A stretch of 64,000 bases of DNA from Streptomyces djakartensis. GTDB lineage: Bacteria > Actinomycetota > Actinomycetes > Streptomycetales > Streptomycetaceae. Position numbers and translations under genes: made by a program. The notes under the pieces are model-generated. The model searched no databases. It saw only the letters and a program-made list of their open reading frames with translations, and was not told the origin of the DNA. The stretch covers positions 62,001 to 126,000 of the forward strand of contig NZ_BMWE01000012.1 in assembly GCF_014651075.1 (NCBI RefSeq), written 5' to 3'. Below, piece after piece: positions 23,694 through 33,286 of this stretch. How positions within the stretch are numbered: the first letter of the stretch is position 1; each line of letters begins with the position of its first letter.

Positions 23694-23815
23694 GCACCCA
23701 CTGTGACCGAACCGTGTTGCGTGATCACGAACGCATTGTGACTGGCGGGTAAAAGGGAGCACTTGCCCTCATTGTCGACCCTTCAAACTCTGTGCTCCGC
23801 ACCGTACTTCATGCC

Positions 23816-25378
23816 TCACTGGCCGACCAGGCCCGGCTGGAGCACCTTGGTGAACAGCACGGTGCCGTCCTGCTCCCGCAGCCGGACGGTCAGTTCGCCG
23901 CTGTCCCCGTCGATGTCCACCTCGCCGAAGAACTGGTAGCCGCCCGCGGGCGAGACGTTCGCGGTGGCCGGCGCCTTCACGAACACCCGTTCCGGACCGA
24001 AGGTGCCGTCGAGCGCGTTCGCCGGGAAGGCCCCGGCGTTCAGCGGGCCCGACACGAACTCCCAGAACGGCTCGAAGTCGGTGAAGGCGGCCCGCGTCGG
24101 CTGGTAGTGCTGCGCCGAGGTGTGGTGCACGTCGGCCGTCAGCCACACCGTGCCGGTGATCCGGCGGTGCTTCACGAACCGCAGCAGCTCGGCGATCTGC
24201 AGTTCACGCCCCAGGGGCTTGCCGGGGTCGCCCTGCGCGACGGCCTCGATGTTCTGGCCGTCCGGCACGACCAGGCCGATCGGCATGTCGGAGGCGATCA
24301 CCTTCCACACCGCCCGGGAACGGGACAGCTCGCGCTTGAGCCACTCCAGTTGCTCGCGCCCCAGGATGCCCTGCGCGTCGGTGGGCTGGTCGCCCGGCGA
24401 GTTCGCGTCGCGGTAGGTGCGCATGTCCAGGACGAAGACGTCCAGCAGCGGGCCGTGGCGCTGTACGCGGTAGACCCGGCCGTCGGGGCGGCGCAGCGTG
24501 GAGATCGGGAAGTACTCCGAGAAGGCCTGGCGGGCGCGGGACGCCAGCACGTCGACGCGCTTCTCGGTGTACCGGGTGTCGGTGAGGATCTCGCCGGGAT
24601 ACCAGTTGTTGGTGACCTCGTGGTCGTCCCACTGGACGATGGAGGGGACCCGGGCGTTGAAGGCGCGCAGGTTCTCGTCCAGCAGGTTGTAGCGGAAGTT
24701 GCCGCGGAACTCCGCCAGGGTCTCGGCGACCTTCGCCTTCTCCTCGGTGGTGATGTTCCGCCAGGTGCGCCCGTCGGGCAGCGCCACGGTCCCGGTGATG
24801 GGCCCGTCGGCGTAGATGTTGTCTCCGCTGCACAGGAAGAAGTCCGGATCCAGGGCGGCCATCGCGTCGTAGATCCGGTAGCCGCCGAGTTCCGGGTTGA
24901 TGCCCCAGCCCTGCCCGGCCAGGTCGCCGGACCAGACGAACCGCACGCCGCCCTGGCGCCTGACGGACGCCGTGCGGAAGGTGCCGGTGACCGGCTCGCC
25001 GGTGCGGCGCGGGTCGTCCGGGTCGGCGAGCAGCACCCGGTAGTGGATCTGCTCGCCGGGCGGCAGACCGCGCAGCAGGGTCGTGCCGGTGAAGTCCGTG
25101 CCGGACCCCAGCAGGGGGCCGGGCCATCTGCGCGGGTCGCGGAACGACTCGGTCGCCGACGTCTCGACGATCATCCGGGCCGGCCGGTCGGACCGCACCC
25201 ACACCAGCCCGGAGTCGTGGGTCACGTCACCCGTCTGCACACCCCATCGCGCGTTCGGACGCCCCGACCGGGCGAAGGCCGGTGCCGCGCCGAGCGCGGT
25301 GGGCAGGGACAGGGCCGCCGAAGCGGCGAGGGAGCCGCGCAGGACGCTACGGCGCCCGGGAAACGGACGGTGTGACAT
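23816..25378 (-). CDS. phoD: Secreted alkaline phosphatase/phosphodiesterase PhoD
   Basis: PhoD-family enzyme of 520 residues with a twin-arginine signal (PGRRSVLRGSLAASAALSLP, cleavage probably after AFA). The catalytic domain carries FVWSGDLAGQGWG, FLCSGDNIYADGP, VPSIVQWDDHEVTNNW and WLTADVHHTSAQHY, the metal-binding Asp/Asn/His motifs of the Ca2+/Fe3+ PhoD fold, preceded by an Ig-like PhoD_N region (GVQTGDVTHDSGLVWVRSDR). It releases phosphate outside the cell after Tat export. ATG 25378 has GGAGG eight bases upstream. A PHO box 66-87 bases upstream indicates PhoR-PhoP control. Confidence 0.92.
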   Translation of the reverse strand: MSHRPFPGRRSVLRGSLAASAALSLPTALGAAPAFARSGRPNARWGVQTGDVTHDSGLVWVRSDRPARMIVETSATESFRDPRRWPGPLLGSGTDFTGTTLLRGLPPGEQIHYRVLLADPDDPRRTGEPVTGTFRTASVRRQGGVRFVWSGDLAGQGWGINPELGGYRIYDAMAALDPDFFLCSGDNIYADGPITGTVALPDGRTWRNITTEEKAKVAETLAEFRGNFRYNLLDENLRAFNARVPSIVQWDDHEVTNNWYPGEILTDTRYTEKRVDVLASRARQAFSEYFPISTLRRPDGRVYRVQRHGPLLDVFVLDMRTYRDANSPGDQPTDAQGILGREQLEWLKRELSRSRAVWKVIASDMPIGLVVPDGQNIEAVAQGDPGKPLGRELQIAELLRFVKHRRITGTVWLTADVHHTSAQHYQPTRAAFTDFEPFWEFVSGPLNAGAFPANALDGTFGPERVFVKAPATANVSPAGGYQFFGEVDIDGDSGELTVRLREQDGTVLFTKVLQPGLVGQ

Positions 25379-25443
25379 GGATGCGCCTCCAGGGACGGGA
25401 TCCGGCCAGTGTGCACAGCCAGAACTACTGGGACGCCGCAGCG

Positions 25444-25465
25444 CGCACACGAACCCCAAGTGAAC
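25444..25465 (-). promoter_or_regulatory. PHO box (PhoP binding site)
   Basis: Read on the minus strand the 22 bases are two adjacent 11-base units, GTTCACTTGGG and GTTCGTGTGCG. The PhoP direct-repeat unit of Streptomyces is 11 bases with a conserved GTTCACC start; the first unit matches six of seven and the second four to five. The site lies upstream of phoD, one of the classic PhoP targets. Confidence 0.7.
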
Positions 25466-25529
25466 AACTGACCGCACGATCCCTCCTGGACGGCAACCGT
25501 GCGCCCGGTGAGGGCCGCGGGGTGTGTGA

Positions 25530-26360
25530 TCAGCGGCTGCCGTCGAGGAGGACCCGGGCGACCAGGGCTGGGTCGTCGTTCATCGGGACGTGGCCGCAGC
25601 CGGGCAGCCGGACCAGCCGGGCGCCCGGGATGACGCCCTTGGCCCGCACGCCCTGGCGGGGGATGAGCAGCCGGTCCCGGTTGCCCCACGCCACGGTGAC
25701 CGGCATGCCCACGATGTCGTCGGAGAACTGCACGGTCCTGCCCGAGCGGAGGGTCTCGAAGAATCCCTGCGCGTTCGCCAGCGCCAGCGTCTCGGCGACC
25801 ACGGCCTCGGGCGAACGGCGGCCCGGGCGGGCGTAGACGGTGCTCGTCATCAGGGTCCGGCCGATCGCGGGGCGGGCCAGCCGTTCGACCACGGGCCGTG
25901 GCATCCGCTGGGCGATCTGCCGCATGGTCATCAGCACGGCGAAGGCGTAGCGCCGCTCGGCCGCGTTCCAGAACCCTCCGGGGGACAGGGCGGTGACGGA
26001 ACGGACGAGCCGCGCCCGGGCCAGGTCGAGGGCCAGCAGGCCGCCCAGCGAGTTGCCCGCCACGTGTGGCCGTTCGAGGTCCAGCGCCTCGAAGAGCGCC
26101 GCCAGGACGGTGTTCATGGTGGGCAGGTCGTGCGCCATGCCCTCGGGGAGCGCCAGCGACTCGCCGCACCCCGGCAGGTCCACGGCGATGACGTCCCGCT
26201 CGGCCGCCAGCGCGGGGATCACCGGGTCCCACACCTGCCGGTGGTGTCCGATGCCGTGCAGCAGGACCAGCGGTGCGCCGGTGCCCTTGCGCGTATAGGA
26301 CAGGGTGACGGTCTGCTCGCCTTGCGCGCAGGCGACTTCGAAGGAGACGGTGGCGGACAT
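25530..26360 (-). CDS. Alpha/beta hydrolase
   Basis: Hydrolase of 276 residues with a complete fold: oxyanion region VLLHGIGHHRQVWDPVI, nucleophile elbow VAGNSLGGLLAL, acid in VAWGNRDRLLIP and catalytic histidine in LPGCGHVPMNDDP. The cap region (RRYAFAVLMTMRQIAQRMPR) is helical and substrate-defining. Reaction cannot be specified; relatives include esterases and C-C hydrolases. ATG 26360 follows GAGGAG by seven bases, which excludes the longer frame. Same direction as phoD but separated by 150 bases containing the PHO box, so it is a separate unit. Confidence 0.88.
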   Translation of the reverse strand: MSATVSFEVACAQGEQTVTLSYTRKGTGAPLVLLHGIGHHRQVWDPVIPALAAERDVIAVDLPGCGESLALPEGMAHDLPTMNTVLAALFEALDLERPHVAGNSLGGLLALDLARARLVRSVTALSPGGFWNAAERRYAFAVLMTMRQIAQRMPRPVVERLARPAIGRTLMTSTVYARPGRRSPEAVVAETLALANAQGFFETLRSGRTVQFSDDIVGMPVTVAWGNRDRLLIPRQGVRAKGVIPGARLVRLPGCGHVPMNDDPALVARVLLDGSR

Positions 26361-26467
26361 GGGGTGCTCCTCGGCTGGACTCGCTGACGGACGCCGTAGA
26401 CAGCTTGTCAGCAATTGCTACCGACGGGTAGCCCCGAGTTGCCGCCGCCCTCGCGACCGCGGACCCT

Positions 26468-27121
26468 TCAACGGGCCCGGCGCAGCTCCAGGTTGAACTC
26501 CGCGTGCCCGAAGTTCCGCATCAGGCCGATCCACAACGGCAGCCACATCTCCACGGCGCGTGCCTCCCGGATGCCGCCGAGATCGAGCACCCGCCGCGCC
26601 GGCCAGCCGAACTCCCCGAGCAGGGCCACCACCTGCTCCTTGGCGCCCGCCTCCTCACCGCAGACGAAGACCTGGTGCTCGCCCGGCACCAGCGCGGGAT
26701 CGACCATCACCCGGCAGTTGACGGTGTTGAGCGTCTTCACCACGCGGGCCTGCGGAAAGGCCCGCTGGATCTGCTCGCCCACGCTGTCCGACCCGACGGG
26801 GGACAGCCGCAGCTCGCCTTCCTCGATCGCCAGCGGGTTGGAGACGTCCACGAGTACCTTCCCGTCGAGGTTCTCGGCCCCTGCCGCCTCCAGCGCGGCG
26901 AGCGCCACCCGTCCGCCGACCGCGTTCACGACGACCTCGCCGAACGCCGCCGCCTGCGCGAACGTGCCGGCCTGCGCCCCGGCGCCCGCGGCGGCCGCCC
27001 ACTGAGCGGCGGCCGGATTGTCGGGGGTGCGCGAGCCGAGCCGCACCTCATGTCCCAGCTCCACCAGCCGGCCGCCGAGAGTGCGTCCGACCTCGCCCGT
27101 GCCCAGAACCGCGTACCGCAT
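26468..27121 (-). CDS. NADPH-dependent F420-reductase-type oxidoreductase
   Basis: Protein of 217 residues with an N-terminal Rossmann motif YAVLGTGEVGRTLGGRL followed by LGSRTPDNPAA, VVNAVGGRVALAAL, LVDVSNPLA, VKTLNTVNCRVMVDP and VFVCGEEAGAKEQVVALL, the order seen in the F420_oxidored/NAD-binding family. The final WLPLWIGLMRNFGHAEFNLEL is typical. Whether it uses F420 or another acceptor is not evident. ATG 27121 is chosen because GGAGG lies five bases upstream; the GTG two codons earlier overlaps that site. Divergent from an ECF41 sigma factor, which commonly controls a neighbouring oxidoreductase. Confidence 0.8.
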   Translation of the reverse strand: MRYAVLGTGEVGRTLGGRLVELGHEVRLGSRTPDNPAAAQWAAAAGAGAQAGTFAQAAAFGEVVVNAVGGRVALAALEAAGAENLDGKVLVDVSNPLAIEEGELRLSPVGSDSVGEQIQRAFPQARVVKTLNTVNCRVMVDPALVPGEHQVFVCGEEAGAKEQVVALLGEFGWPARRVLDLGGIREARAVEMWLPLWIGLMRNFGHAEFNLELRRAR

Positions 27122-27223
27122 CGCCACCTCCGGGTGCCGTTTCGCCGATCACCGGCTTCCTGTCGGCCATTCTGTCCGGCACCGGGCGATTCCGCCTGGA
27201 CAGAGGCGCACCGGTGGACTGGG

Positions 27224-28120
27224 ATGGAGGCCGTGACCGCCGAGACCGCGACCGACGTCTTCGAAACGCACCGGCCCGTCCTGCTGGGGGTCGCCTACCG
27301 CATGCTGGGCCGAGTGGCCGACGCGGAGGACGTGGTCCAGGAGGCCTGGCTGCGTTGGTCGGGCGCGGACCGGGGCGACGTGCGCGAACCGCGTGGCTAC
27401 CTCGTCCGGATCACGACCCGTCTCGCCGTCGAACGGCTGCGCCGGATCAAGGCCCGCGGGGAGACCTACGTGGGGCCCTGGCTGCCCGAGCCGTACGTCA
27501 CCGACTTCTGCGACACCGAGCCGGACGGCGCGGAGCGGGCCGTGCTGGCGGACACCGTCTCGCTCGCCGTTCTCGTGCTGCTGGAAACGCTGTCGCCGCT
27601 GGAGCGGGCGGTGTTCGTGCTGCGCGAGGCCTTCGGCTTCCCGTACGCCGACATCGCCGCCGTGCTCGACCGCGGCGAAGCCGCGGTGCGCCGGCTGGCC
27701 GGGCGGGCCCGGAGGCACGTCGAGGAGGGGCGGCCCCGCTACGAGGCCGACCCCGCCGAGCGCCGTGACCTCACCGAACGGTTCCTCGCCGCCGCGACGG
27801 ACGGAGACCTCGAAGGGCTGATGGCGCTGCTCGCCCCCGATGTCCGTCTGGTCGGCGACAGCGGCGGCAAGTCGCGGGCGCCGCTGCGGGTCCTGCGGAC
27901 CGCGGACAAGGTGGGCCGGTTCCTGGCCGGCGCCGCGCGCAAGGGCGTCCCGGACTTCTCGGTGCGTTTCCTGGAGCTCAACGGCGGCCCGGCCGTCGTG
28001 CTGGTCCTGCCCGGCGGCAAGCCCGACACCGTCCTCCAGATCGATGTCGCCGACGGCCGCGTCCAGGCGGTCTACGTGATCCGCAACCCGGACAAACTGC
28101 GGTCGCTGGCCGTCGGGTAG
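27224..28120 (+). CDS. ECF41-type RNA polymerase sigma factor (SigJ-like)
   Basis: Sigma factor of 298 residues. Region 2 contains LLGVAYRMLGRVADAEDVVQ and EAWLRWSG; region 4 contains LSPLERAVFVLREAFGFPY and DIAAVLDRGEAAVRRLAGRA. Between them is WLPEPYVTDFC, and the C-terminal SnoaL-like domain ends with the YVIRNPDKLRSL motif; both are hallmarks of group ECF41, where the C-terminal domain replaces an anti-sigma factor. Targets are usually a divergently placed oxidoreductase or related gene, here the F420-reductase-type protein. ATG 27224 is taken; GTG 27233 is also possible. Confidence 0.9.
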   Translation: MEAVTAETATDVFETHRPVLLGVAYRMLGRVADAEDVVQEAWLRWSGADRGDVREPRGYLVRITTRLAVERLRRIKARGETYVGPWLPEPYVTDFCDTEPDGAERAVLADTVSLAVLVLLETLSPLERAVFVLREAFGFPYADIAAVLDRGEAAVRRLAGRARRHVEEGRPRYEADPAERRDLTERFLAAATDGDLEGLMALLAPDVRLVGDSGGKSRAPLRVLRTADKVGRFLAGAARKGVPDFSVRFLELNGGPAVVLVLPGGKPDTVLQIDVADGRVQAVYVIRNPDKLRSLAVG

Positions 28121-28183
28121 CCGACGCCACCGAGCCGCGCACGTCTTCGATGAACGCCCCGTGAACGTTCCCGGGCATTGGTA

Positions 28184-28212
28184 TTGACCAGCCGTCAGGC
28201 CCGACCTATGGT
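28184..28212 (+). promoter_or_regulatory. Sigma-70-type promoter of the GntR gene
   Basis: TTGACC at 28184-28189, a 17-base spacer, and TATGGT at 28207-28212 form a near-consensus vegetative promoter. Transcription should begin near 28219, giving a leader of about 69 bases before the GTG at 28288. The leader carries a small hairpin GGCGT-CAAA-ACGCC. Confidence 0.65.
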
Positions 28213-28287
28213 CGCAGAGAAGTGAAACAACCTTTAAAAAACAAGGGCGTCAAAACGCCGCCCTCCAGGGCGATCGCGGAGGACAGG

Positions 28288-29049
28288 GTGGGGACCACGC
28301 AGCTGGAACCGGTGCCGGAACCGAAGTACTGGCAACTCAAGACCGTGCTCAGCGAGGCGCTCGACTCGGAGTTCGAGGTGGGGGAGATCCTCCCCAACGA
28401 GCGTGACCTCGCGGCCCGCTTCGGTGTCGCCCGCGCCACCCTCCGCCAGGCCCTGGAGCAACTGGAGCTGGAAGGCAGGCTGCAGCGCCGCCGCGGTGTC
28501 GGCACGACCGTCGCCCCACCCCGGGTGGGCGTCTCCCTCGGCACCGGCCCGCACATCTGGCCGGGCGGTCCCGACGACGTCTGGCAGCCCGTCGACTGCA
28601 CAACGGCCGTGCCGTCCGCGGCCGTCGCCGAGGCCCTGGGGACCGGCCGCGACGAGTCCGTGCACATCGTGCGCCGCTCCCGGGTCTCGCACGGCCGCCC
28701 GGTGGCCGCCGAACTGCTCCACGTCCCGCACTCCTCGGTGCCCGGCCTCTCCGCGATCGACGCGTCCTCGGGACCGGCACGCGCCCGTGCGGTGCTGCGG
28801 GACCTGCGGCGGCTGGAGCTGGAGCGGCAGGAGAACGCGGTGGAGCTCGGCTCCGCCGGGACCGCTGACGCGAAGGAGCTGGACCGCTTGCCCGGGGCGC
28901 CCGTGCTGGTGGTGACGACACGATTCGTCGCGGCGGGCGGTACCGCTGCGCTTTCCGTGGCCACGTATCGTGCTGACACGTGTCGACTGACCTTCGGTGA
29001 TTCGGGTGGGGTGGAGATTCACGACGGGGTGCAGCGGAAGGCTTCCTGA
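28288..29049 (+). CDS. GntR-family regulator (UTRA-type)
   Basis: Regulator of 253 residues. The GntR winged helix is WQLKTVLSEALDSEFEVGEI, LPNERDLAARFGVARATLRQ and LQRRRGVGTTVAPP. The C-terminal half (VHIVRRSRVSHGRPVAAELLHVPH, LVVTTRFVAAGGTAALSVATYRAD) is a UTRA-like ligand domain, as in DasR and related sugar regulators. The GTG at 28288 has GGAGG five bases upstream; the frame also runs back to a GTG at 28222, but that lies almost on the predicted transcription start. The ROK regulator converges downstream; target genes are not evident. Confidence 0.85.
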   Translation: MGTTQLEPVPEPKYWQLKTVLSEALDSEFEVGEILPNERDLAARFGVARATLRQALEQLELEGRLQRRRGVGTTVAPPRVGVSLGTGPHIWPGGPDDVWQPVDCTTAVPSAAVAEALGTGRDESVHIVRRSRVSHGRPVAAELLHVPHSSVPGLSAIDASSGPARARAVLRDLRRLELERQENAVELGSAGTADAKELDRLPGAPVLVVTTRFVAAGGTAALSVATYRADTCRLTFGDSGGVEIHDGVQRKAS

Positions 29050-29105
29050 CCCCGGCGCCGTACGGAGCGGGGCGAGCGGGGGACCGCGGGTGGGTCGTGG
29101 CTGGT

Positions 29106-29147
29106 CGCGCTCACGCGGCGGAGCCGCATGCGGACACAGCCCCGCGC
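29106..29147. repeat. Dispersed Streptomyces intergenic hairpin element, copy 2
   Basis: CGCGCTCACGCGGCGGAGCCG followed by CATGCGGACACAGCCCCGCGC resembles copy 1 at 17981-18023. The core GCGGCGGAGCCGC is self-complementary. It lies between the convergent GntR and ROK genes, fitting a terminator function. Confidence 0.6.
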
Positions 29148-29160
29148 TGCTTCGGGGGTG

Positions 29161-30318
29161 TCACCGACGGGGCGTTGCGGCATCCTCCACGCTGAACAGT
29201 TCTTCCTCCACATGGTCCAGGGCGAGGCGGAGAGCTCCCGTCGCCACTGCCGCGTCGCCGAGGCGGGACAAGGTCACCTGCGGGGGGCTGAGGCAGTAGC
29301 GGGACAGTTCCCGGCGGAGCGGGTCCAGGACGCCGTCCAGGCCCGCTGCCCAGCCGCCGATGACGACCAACTCGGGGTCGAGGGCCAGGGCGAGGGCCGC
29401 CACGTCGTGGACCAGGCGCTGGATGAAGCGGTCGACGGCGGCGCGGGCCGGCCGGTCGCCCTCGCGGGCCCGGGCGAAGACCTGGGCGACCGCCTGTTCG
29501 TCGAGGGGGTGCAGGGGTTCGTCCGTGGTGGACAGAAGCGTCTCGGGCGTCATCTCCCGGCCCAGCAGATGCAGTGCGCCGATCTCGCCGGCCGCCCCGC
29601 CGTGGCCGCGGTGCAGGCGGCCGCCGATCAGCGCGCCCGCGCCGGGACTGAGCCCGGCCAGGACGAACACCACGTCGTCCGACTCGGTCGCCGCGCCCTT
29701 CCAGTGCTCGGCTACGGCCGCCGCGTTCGCGTCGTTCTCGACCAGCACCGGGCACTTGAAGGACCGGCTCAGCCGCTCGCCCAGCCGCAGCCCAGTCCAC
29801 CCGGGCAGCGCGGTGCCCAGCCGCACCGTGCCGTCCGAGGTGACGATCCCCGGCGTCGCCACGCCCACGGCCCGCAGCGAGCCGCGGGCGACACCGGCCC
29901 GGCGCAGCAGTTCGGCGACGGCCCCGCGCAGCCGCTCCAGACGTTCGTCGGCCGCCGCCGTCCCGCTCACGTCCCTGGCCTGAGAGCCGATCACCCGCCC
30001 GTCCAGGTCGGCCAGCAGTGCCGCCACCCGGTGCGCCCCGACCTCCAGGCCCAGCAGGTGCCCGGCCTCCGCACGGAAGCGGAACCGCCGCGCCGGTCGC
30101 CCCTGCCGCCGGGCGGCCCCCTCCTCGGCCGCCTTCTCCACGACCAGACCGGCCTCGATGAGTCCTTCGACGACCCCCTCGACGGTCGGCCGGGACAGTC
30201 CCGTGAGCCCGGTGATCTCCGTCAGCGTCGCGACGTCCGTGGCACGCAGCGCGTGCAGCACCACCACGGAATTGATCCTGCGCAGCAGCGAGGGATCCCC
30301 GCCGGTCAGCCGCCCCAC
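29161..30318 (-). CDS. ROK-family transcriptional regulator
   Basis: Protein of 385 residues: an N-terminal winged helix (LLRRINSVVVLHALRATDVA, LTEITGLTGLSRPTVEGVVE) followed by a ROK sugar-kinase-like domain (VGVATPGIVTSDGTVRLG, LVENDANAAAVAEHW, GGAAGEIGALHLLG). The CxCGxxGCxE zinc motif of active ROK kinases is absent, so it should bind a sugar or analogue but not phosphorylate it. GTG 30318 is preceded by GGGAGGA; this excludes the longer frame. Its regulon is not visible in the window; no sugar operon lies beside it. Confidence 0.85.
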   Translation of the reverse strand: MGRLTGGDPSLLRRINSVVVLHALRATDVATLTEITGLTGLSRPTVEGVVEGLIEAGLVVEKAAEEGAARRQGRPARRFRFRAEAGHLLGLEVGAHRVAALLADLDGRVIGSQARDVSGTAAADERLERLRGAVAELLRRAGVARGSLRAVGVATPGIVTSDGTVRLGTALPGWTGLRLGERLSRSFKCPVLVENDANAAAVAEHWKGAATESDDVVFVLAGLSPGAGALIGGRLHRGHGGAAGEIGALHLLGREMTPETLLSTTDEPLHPLDEQAVAQVFARAREGDRPARAAVDRFIQRLVHDVAALALALDPELVVIGGWAAGLDGVLDPLRRELSRYCLSPPQVTLSRLGDAAVATGALRLALDHVEEELFSVEDAATPRR

Positions 30319-30405
30319 CGTCCGTCCTCCCAGCTCGTGCGCGTGTTGGCCGGATCGTACTCGGCACACCGCGCCCCGGCGACAGACGGGCCCGGGCCCG
30401 GTCGG

Positions 30406-31068
30406 TCACCCCGGCGCCACGAACCCGGACTCGTACGCCGCGATCACCGCCTGCGTGCGATCCCGCGCTCCCAGCTTCGCCAGTACGGCGCTCACATGCG
30501 ACTTGACCGTCTCCGTCCCGACGACCAGCCGGGCGGCGATCTCCGCGTTCGACAGCCCGCGCGCCATGAGCCGCAGCACCTCGGCCTCCCGCTCGGTCAA
30601 GCGGGCCCGGTCCATCGCCGCCCGCGCGGCGCGGTTCCCGCCGCTCTCCCCGTACTCGGCGGCGAGCTGCCGCACCGACGCCGGGAACAGCAGCGACTCG
30701 CCCTCGGCGATCAGCCGCACCGCGTGCACGATCTCGGCCGGCCGGGCCCGCTTCAGCAGGAACCCGTCGGCACCCGCGCGCAGCGCCTCGTACACGTACT
30801 CGTCGTTCTCGAACGTCGTCACCACGAGGATCCGCGGCGGCTCCTCGACCGTCCGCAGCAGCGCCCGAGTGGCCTCGATGCCGTCGAGCAGCGGCATCCT
30901 TACGTCCATGGCGACCACGTCCGGCCGCAGCTGCCGCACCAGCGGGATCACCGCCGCCCCGTCCGCGGCCTCCCCGACGACCTCGATGTCGGGCTGCGCC
31001 TCCAGCACCGCGCGCAGGCCCGCGCGTACCAGCGGTTCGTCGTCGACGAGAAGAACGGTGACCGGCAT
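30406..31068 (-). CDS. LuxR/NarL-type response regulator
   Basis: Two-component regulator of 220 residues. Receiver domain: acidic pair VDDEP, phosphorylation site Asp55 in VVAMDVRMP, and the switch residues VVTTFEND and FLLKRA. Output domain: [20 protein letters not shown] and [20 protein letters not shown], a NarL/LuxR helix-turn-helix. It follows the sensor kinase gene by 14 bases in the same direction and must be its partner. The ABC transporter divergent from the kinase is the likely target. Confidence 0.93.
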   Translation of the reverse strand: MPVTVLLVDDEPLVRAGLRAVLEAQPDIEVVGEAADGAAVIPLVRQLRPDVVAMDVRMPLLDGIEATRALLRTVEEPPRILVVTTFENDEYVYEALRAGADGFLLKRARPAEIVHAVRLIAEGESLLFPASVRQLAAEYGESGGNRAARAAMDRARLTEREAEVLRLMARGLSNAEIAARLVVGTETVKSHVSAVLAKLGARDRTQAVIAAYESGFVAPG

Positions 31069-31082
31069 CGGATCAGACTAGA

Positions 31083-32255
31083 TCAACTCACCGGCAGCTC
31101 GACATGGACCTGCCAGTCGCCCTCGTGCGGGCCGGTCCGGGCCCGCCCGCCGAGCAGGGCCGCGCGCTCGCGTATGCCGCGCAGGCCGCTGCCGCGCCCG
31201 GACCCCGGCGGTATCGGTGCCGTCAGGGCGTTGCGTATGGAGAGAACGAGAGTGCCCTCGGCGACCTTGATGCGTACGTCTGCCGGGACCTCTCCCGCGT
31301 GCCGCAACACGTTGGTCAGGGCTTCCTGAAGGATCCGGTAGCCCTCCCGGGACACCGGCCCCGGCACGGTGTCCACGGGCCCCGTCACCTCGGCGTCGAC
31401 CTTCGCCCCGGAGGCCCGCGCGGACTCCAGCAACCGGTCGGCGTCCGCCAGGGTCGGCCTGCCGCTCACCGGTTTCCCCGACTCGCGCAGGACGCCCAGC
31501 ACGCGCTCCAGGTCCTCCAGGGCGGCCCGGCCGGTCTCCTCGATGGCGCTCAGCGCCCGGTCCGTGAACTCCGCGTCACCGGCCGCCCGGGCCGCCCCGG
31601 CCTGCACCACGGCGACGGTGAGCGCGTGGCCGATGGAGTCGTGCAATTCGCGCGCGATCCGGGTGCGTTCGAGCAGCTGGTCGGTGCGTTCCTCCAGCGC
31701 TGCCATCCGCTCGGCGGCGGACGGCCCGAGGAGCCGCTCGGCCAGCGCGGTGACGAAGTTGCCCGACCACACCACGACCACCAGGGACAGCACCAGCGGC
31801 ACGGGTGCCAGCACCACGTGCCACCAGTGGTTCCCCTCGACGGTCACGAATCCGTCAGCGACGGGCCCGTGACCGAGGCCCGTCGACAGCAGGTCGATCG
31901 CCAAGAGGGGCAACTGGAGGGAGAGGTGGGCCACGGTCCACCCGAGGATCAGCCGTGCCTGCAGCCACACCACGGTTCGCCCGCGATCGGCCCACGTGAC
32001 CGACGGTGTGGTCACGATCTCCGCGCTCTCACCGTCCTGTCGATGGTCGGTCAGCAGCAGCCTGGCCTGAAACCCCTCCACGACCCGTGTGATCGGCACG
32101 AGCCCCGCGAGCCCGAGCAGCACGGCGGCCGTGATCTGTGTCCACCACGCCTCCTCGATGAACAGCCACAGCGACGGCCACACGATGGCCACCACGATGT
32201 GCAGCCACCGCTTGTACGTCACAGCCCGCGTGAGCGGGCGCAGCATGCGGACCAT
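31083..32255 (-). CDS. Sensor histidine kinase (HisKA_3)
   Basis: Membrane kinase of 390 residues. Helices lie at about residues 16-33, 40-56, 98-124 and 146-172. The dimerisation/phosphorylation box IARELHDSIGHALTVAVVQ puts the phospho-histidine at residue 205. The ATPase domain has EALTNVLRHA (N-box) and GSGLRGIRERAALLGG (G2). With no extracytoplasmic domain of note it may sense the membrane itself. ATG 32255 begins the first conserved segment. Divergent from the ABC transporter at 32364; such kinase-regulator-ABC sets often answer envelope stress or peptide antibiotics. Confidence 0.9.
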   Translation of the reverse strand: MVRMLRPLTRAVTYKRWLHIVVAIVWPSLWLFIEEAWWTQITAAVLLGLAGLVPITRVVEGFQARLLLTDHRQDGESAEIVTTPSVTWADRGRTVVWLQARLILGWTVAHLSLQLPLLAIDLLSTGLGHGPVADGFVTVEGNHWWHVVLAPVPLVLSLVVVVWSGNFVTALAERLLGPSAAERMAALEERTDQLLERTRIARELHDSIGHALTVAVVQAGAARAAGDAEFTDRALSAIEETGRAALEDLERVLGVLRESGKPVSGRPTLADADRLLESARASGAKVDAEVTGPVDTVPGPVSREGYRILQEALTNVLRHAGEVPADVRIKVAEGTLVLSIRNALTAPIPPGSGRGSGLRGIRERAALLGGRARTGPHEGDWQVHVELPVS

Positions 32256-32363
32256 TGCGCCATCGTGACAGCCGCCACTGACAACGGGCCTCCCCCGCAC
32301 GGGGGAAGGGACCTCCCTGGCCGGGGGAGGCCCGCGCCACCCGCGATGAGCCACGCTGACGCC

Positions 32364-33284
<921 letters not shown>

Positions 33285-33286
33285 CC

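Noticed and set aside
23754-23804. GGAGCAC ... GTGCTCC inverted repeat between the ACT-GNAT and phoD genes
   Set aside because: The seven-base arms are about 30 bases apart, too far for a good terminator, and they lie near the ACT-GNAT promoter; no clear role.
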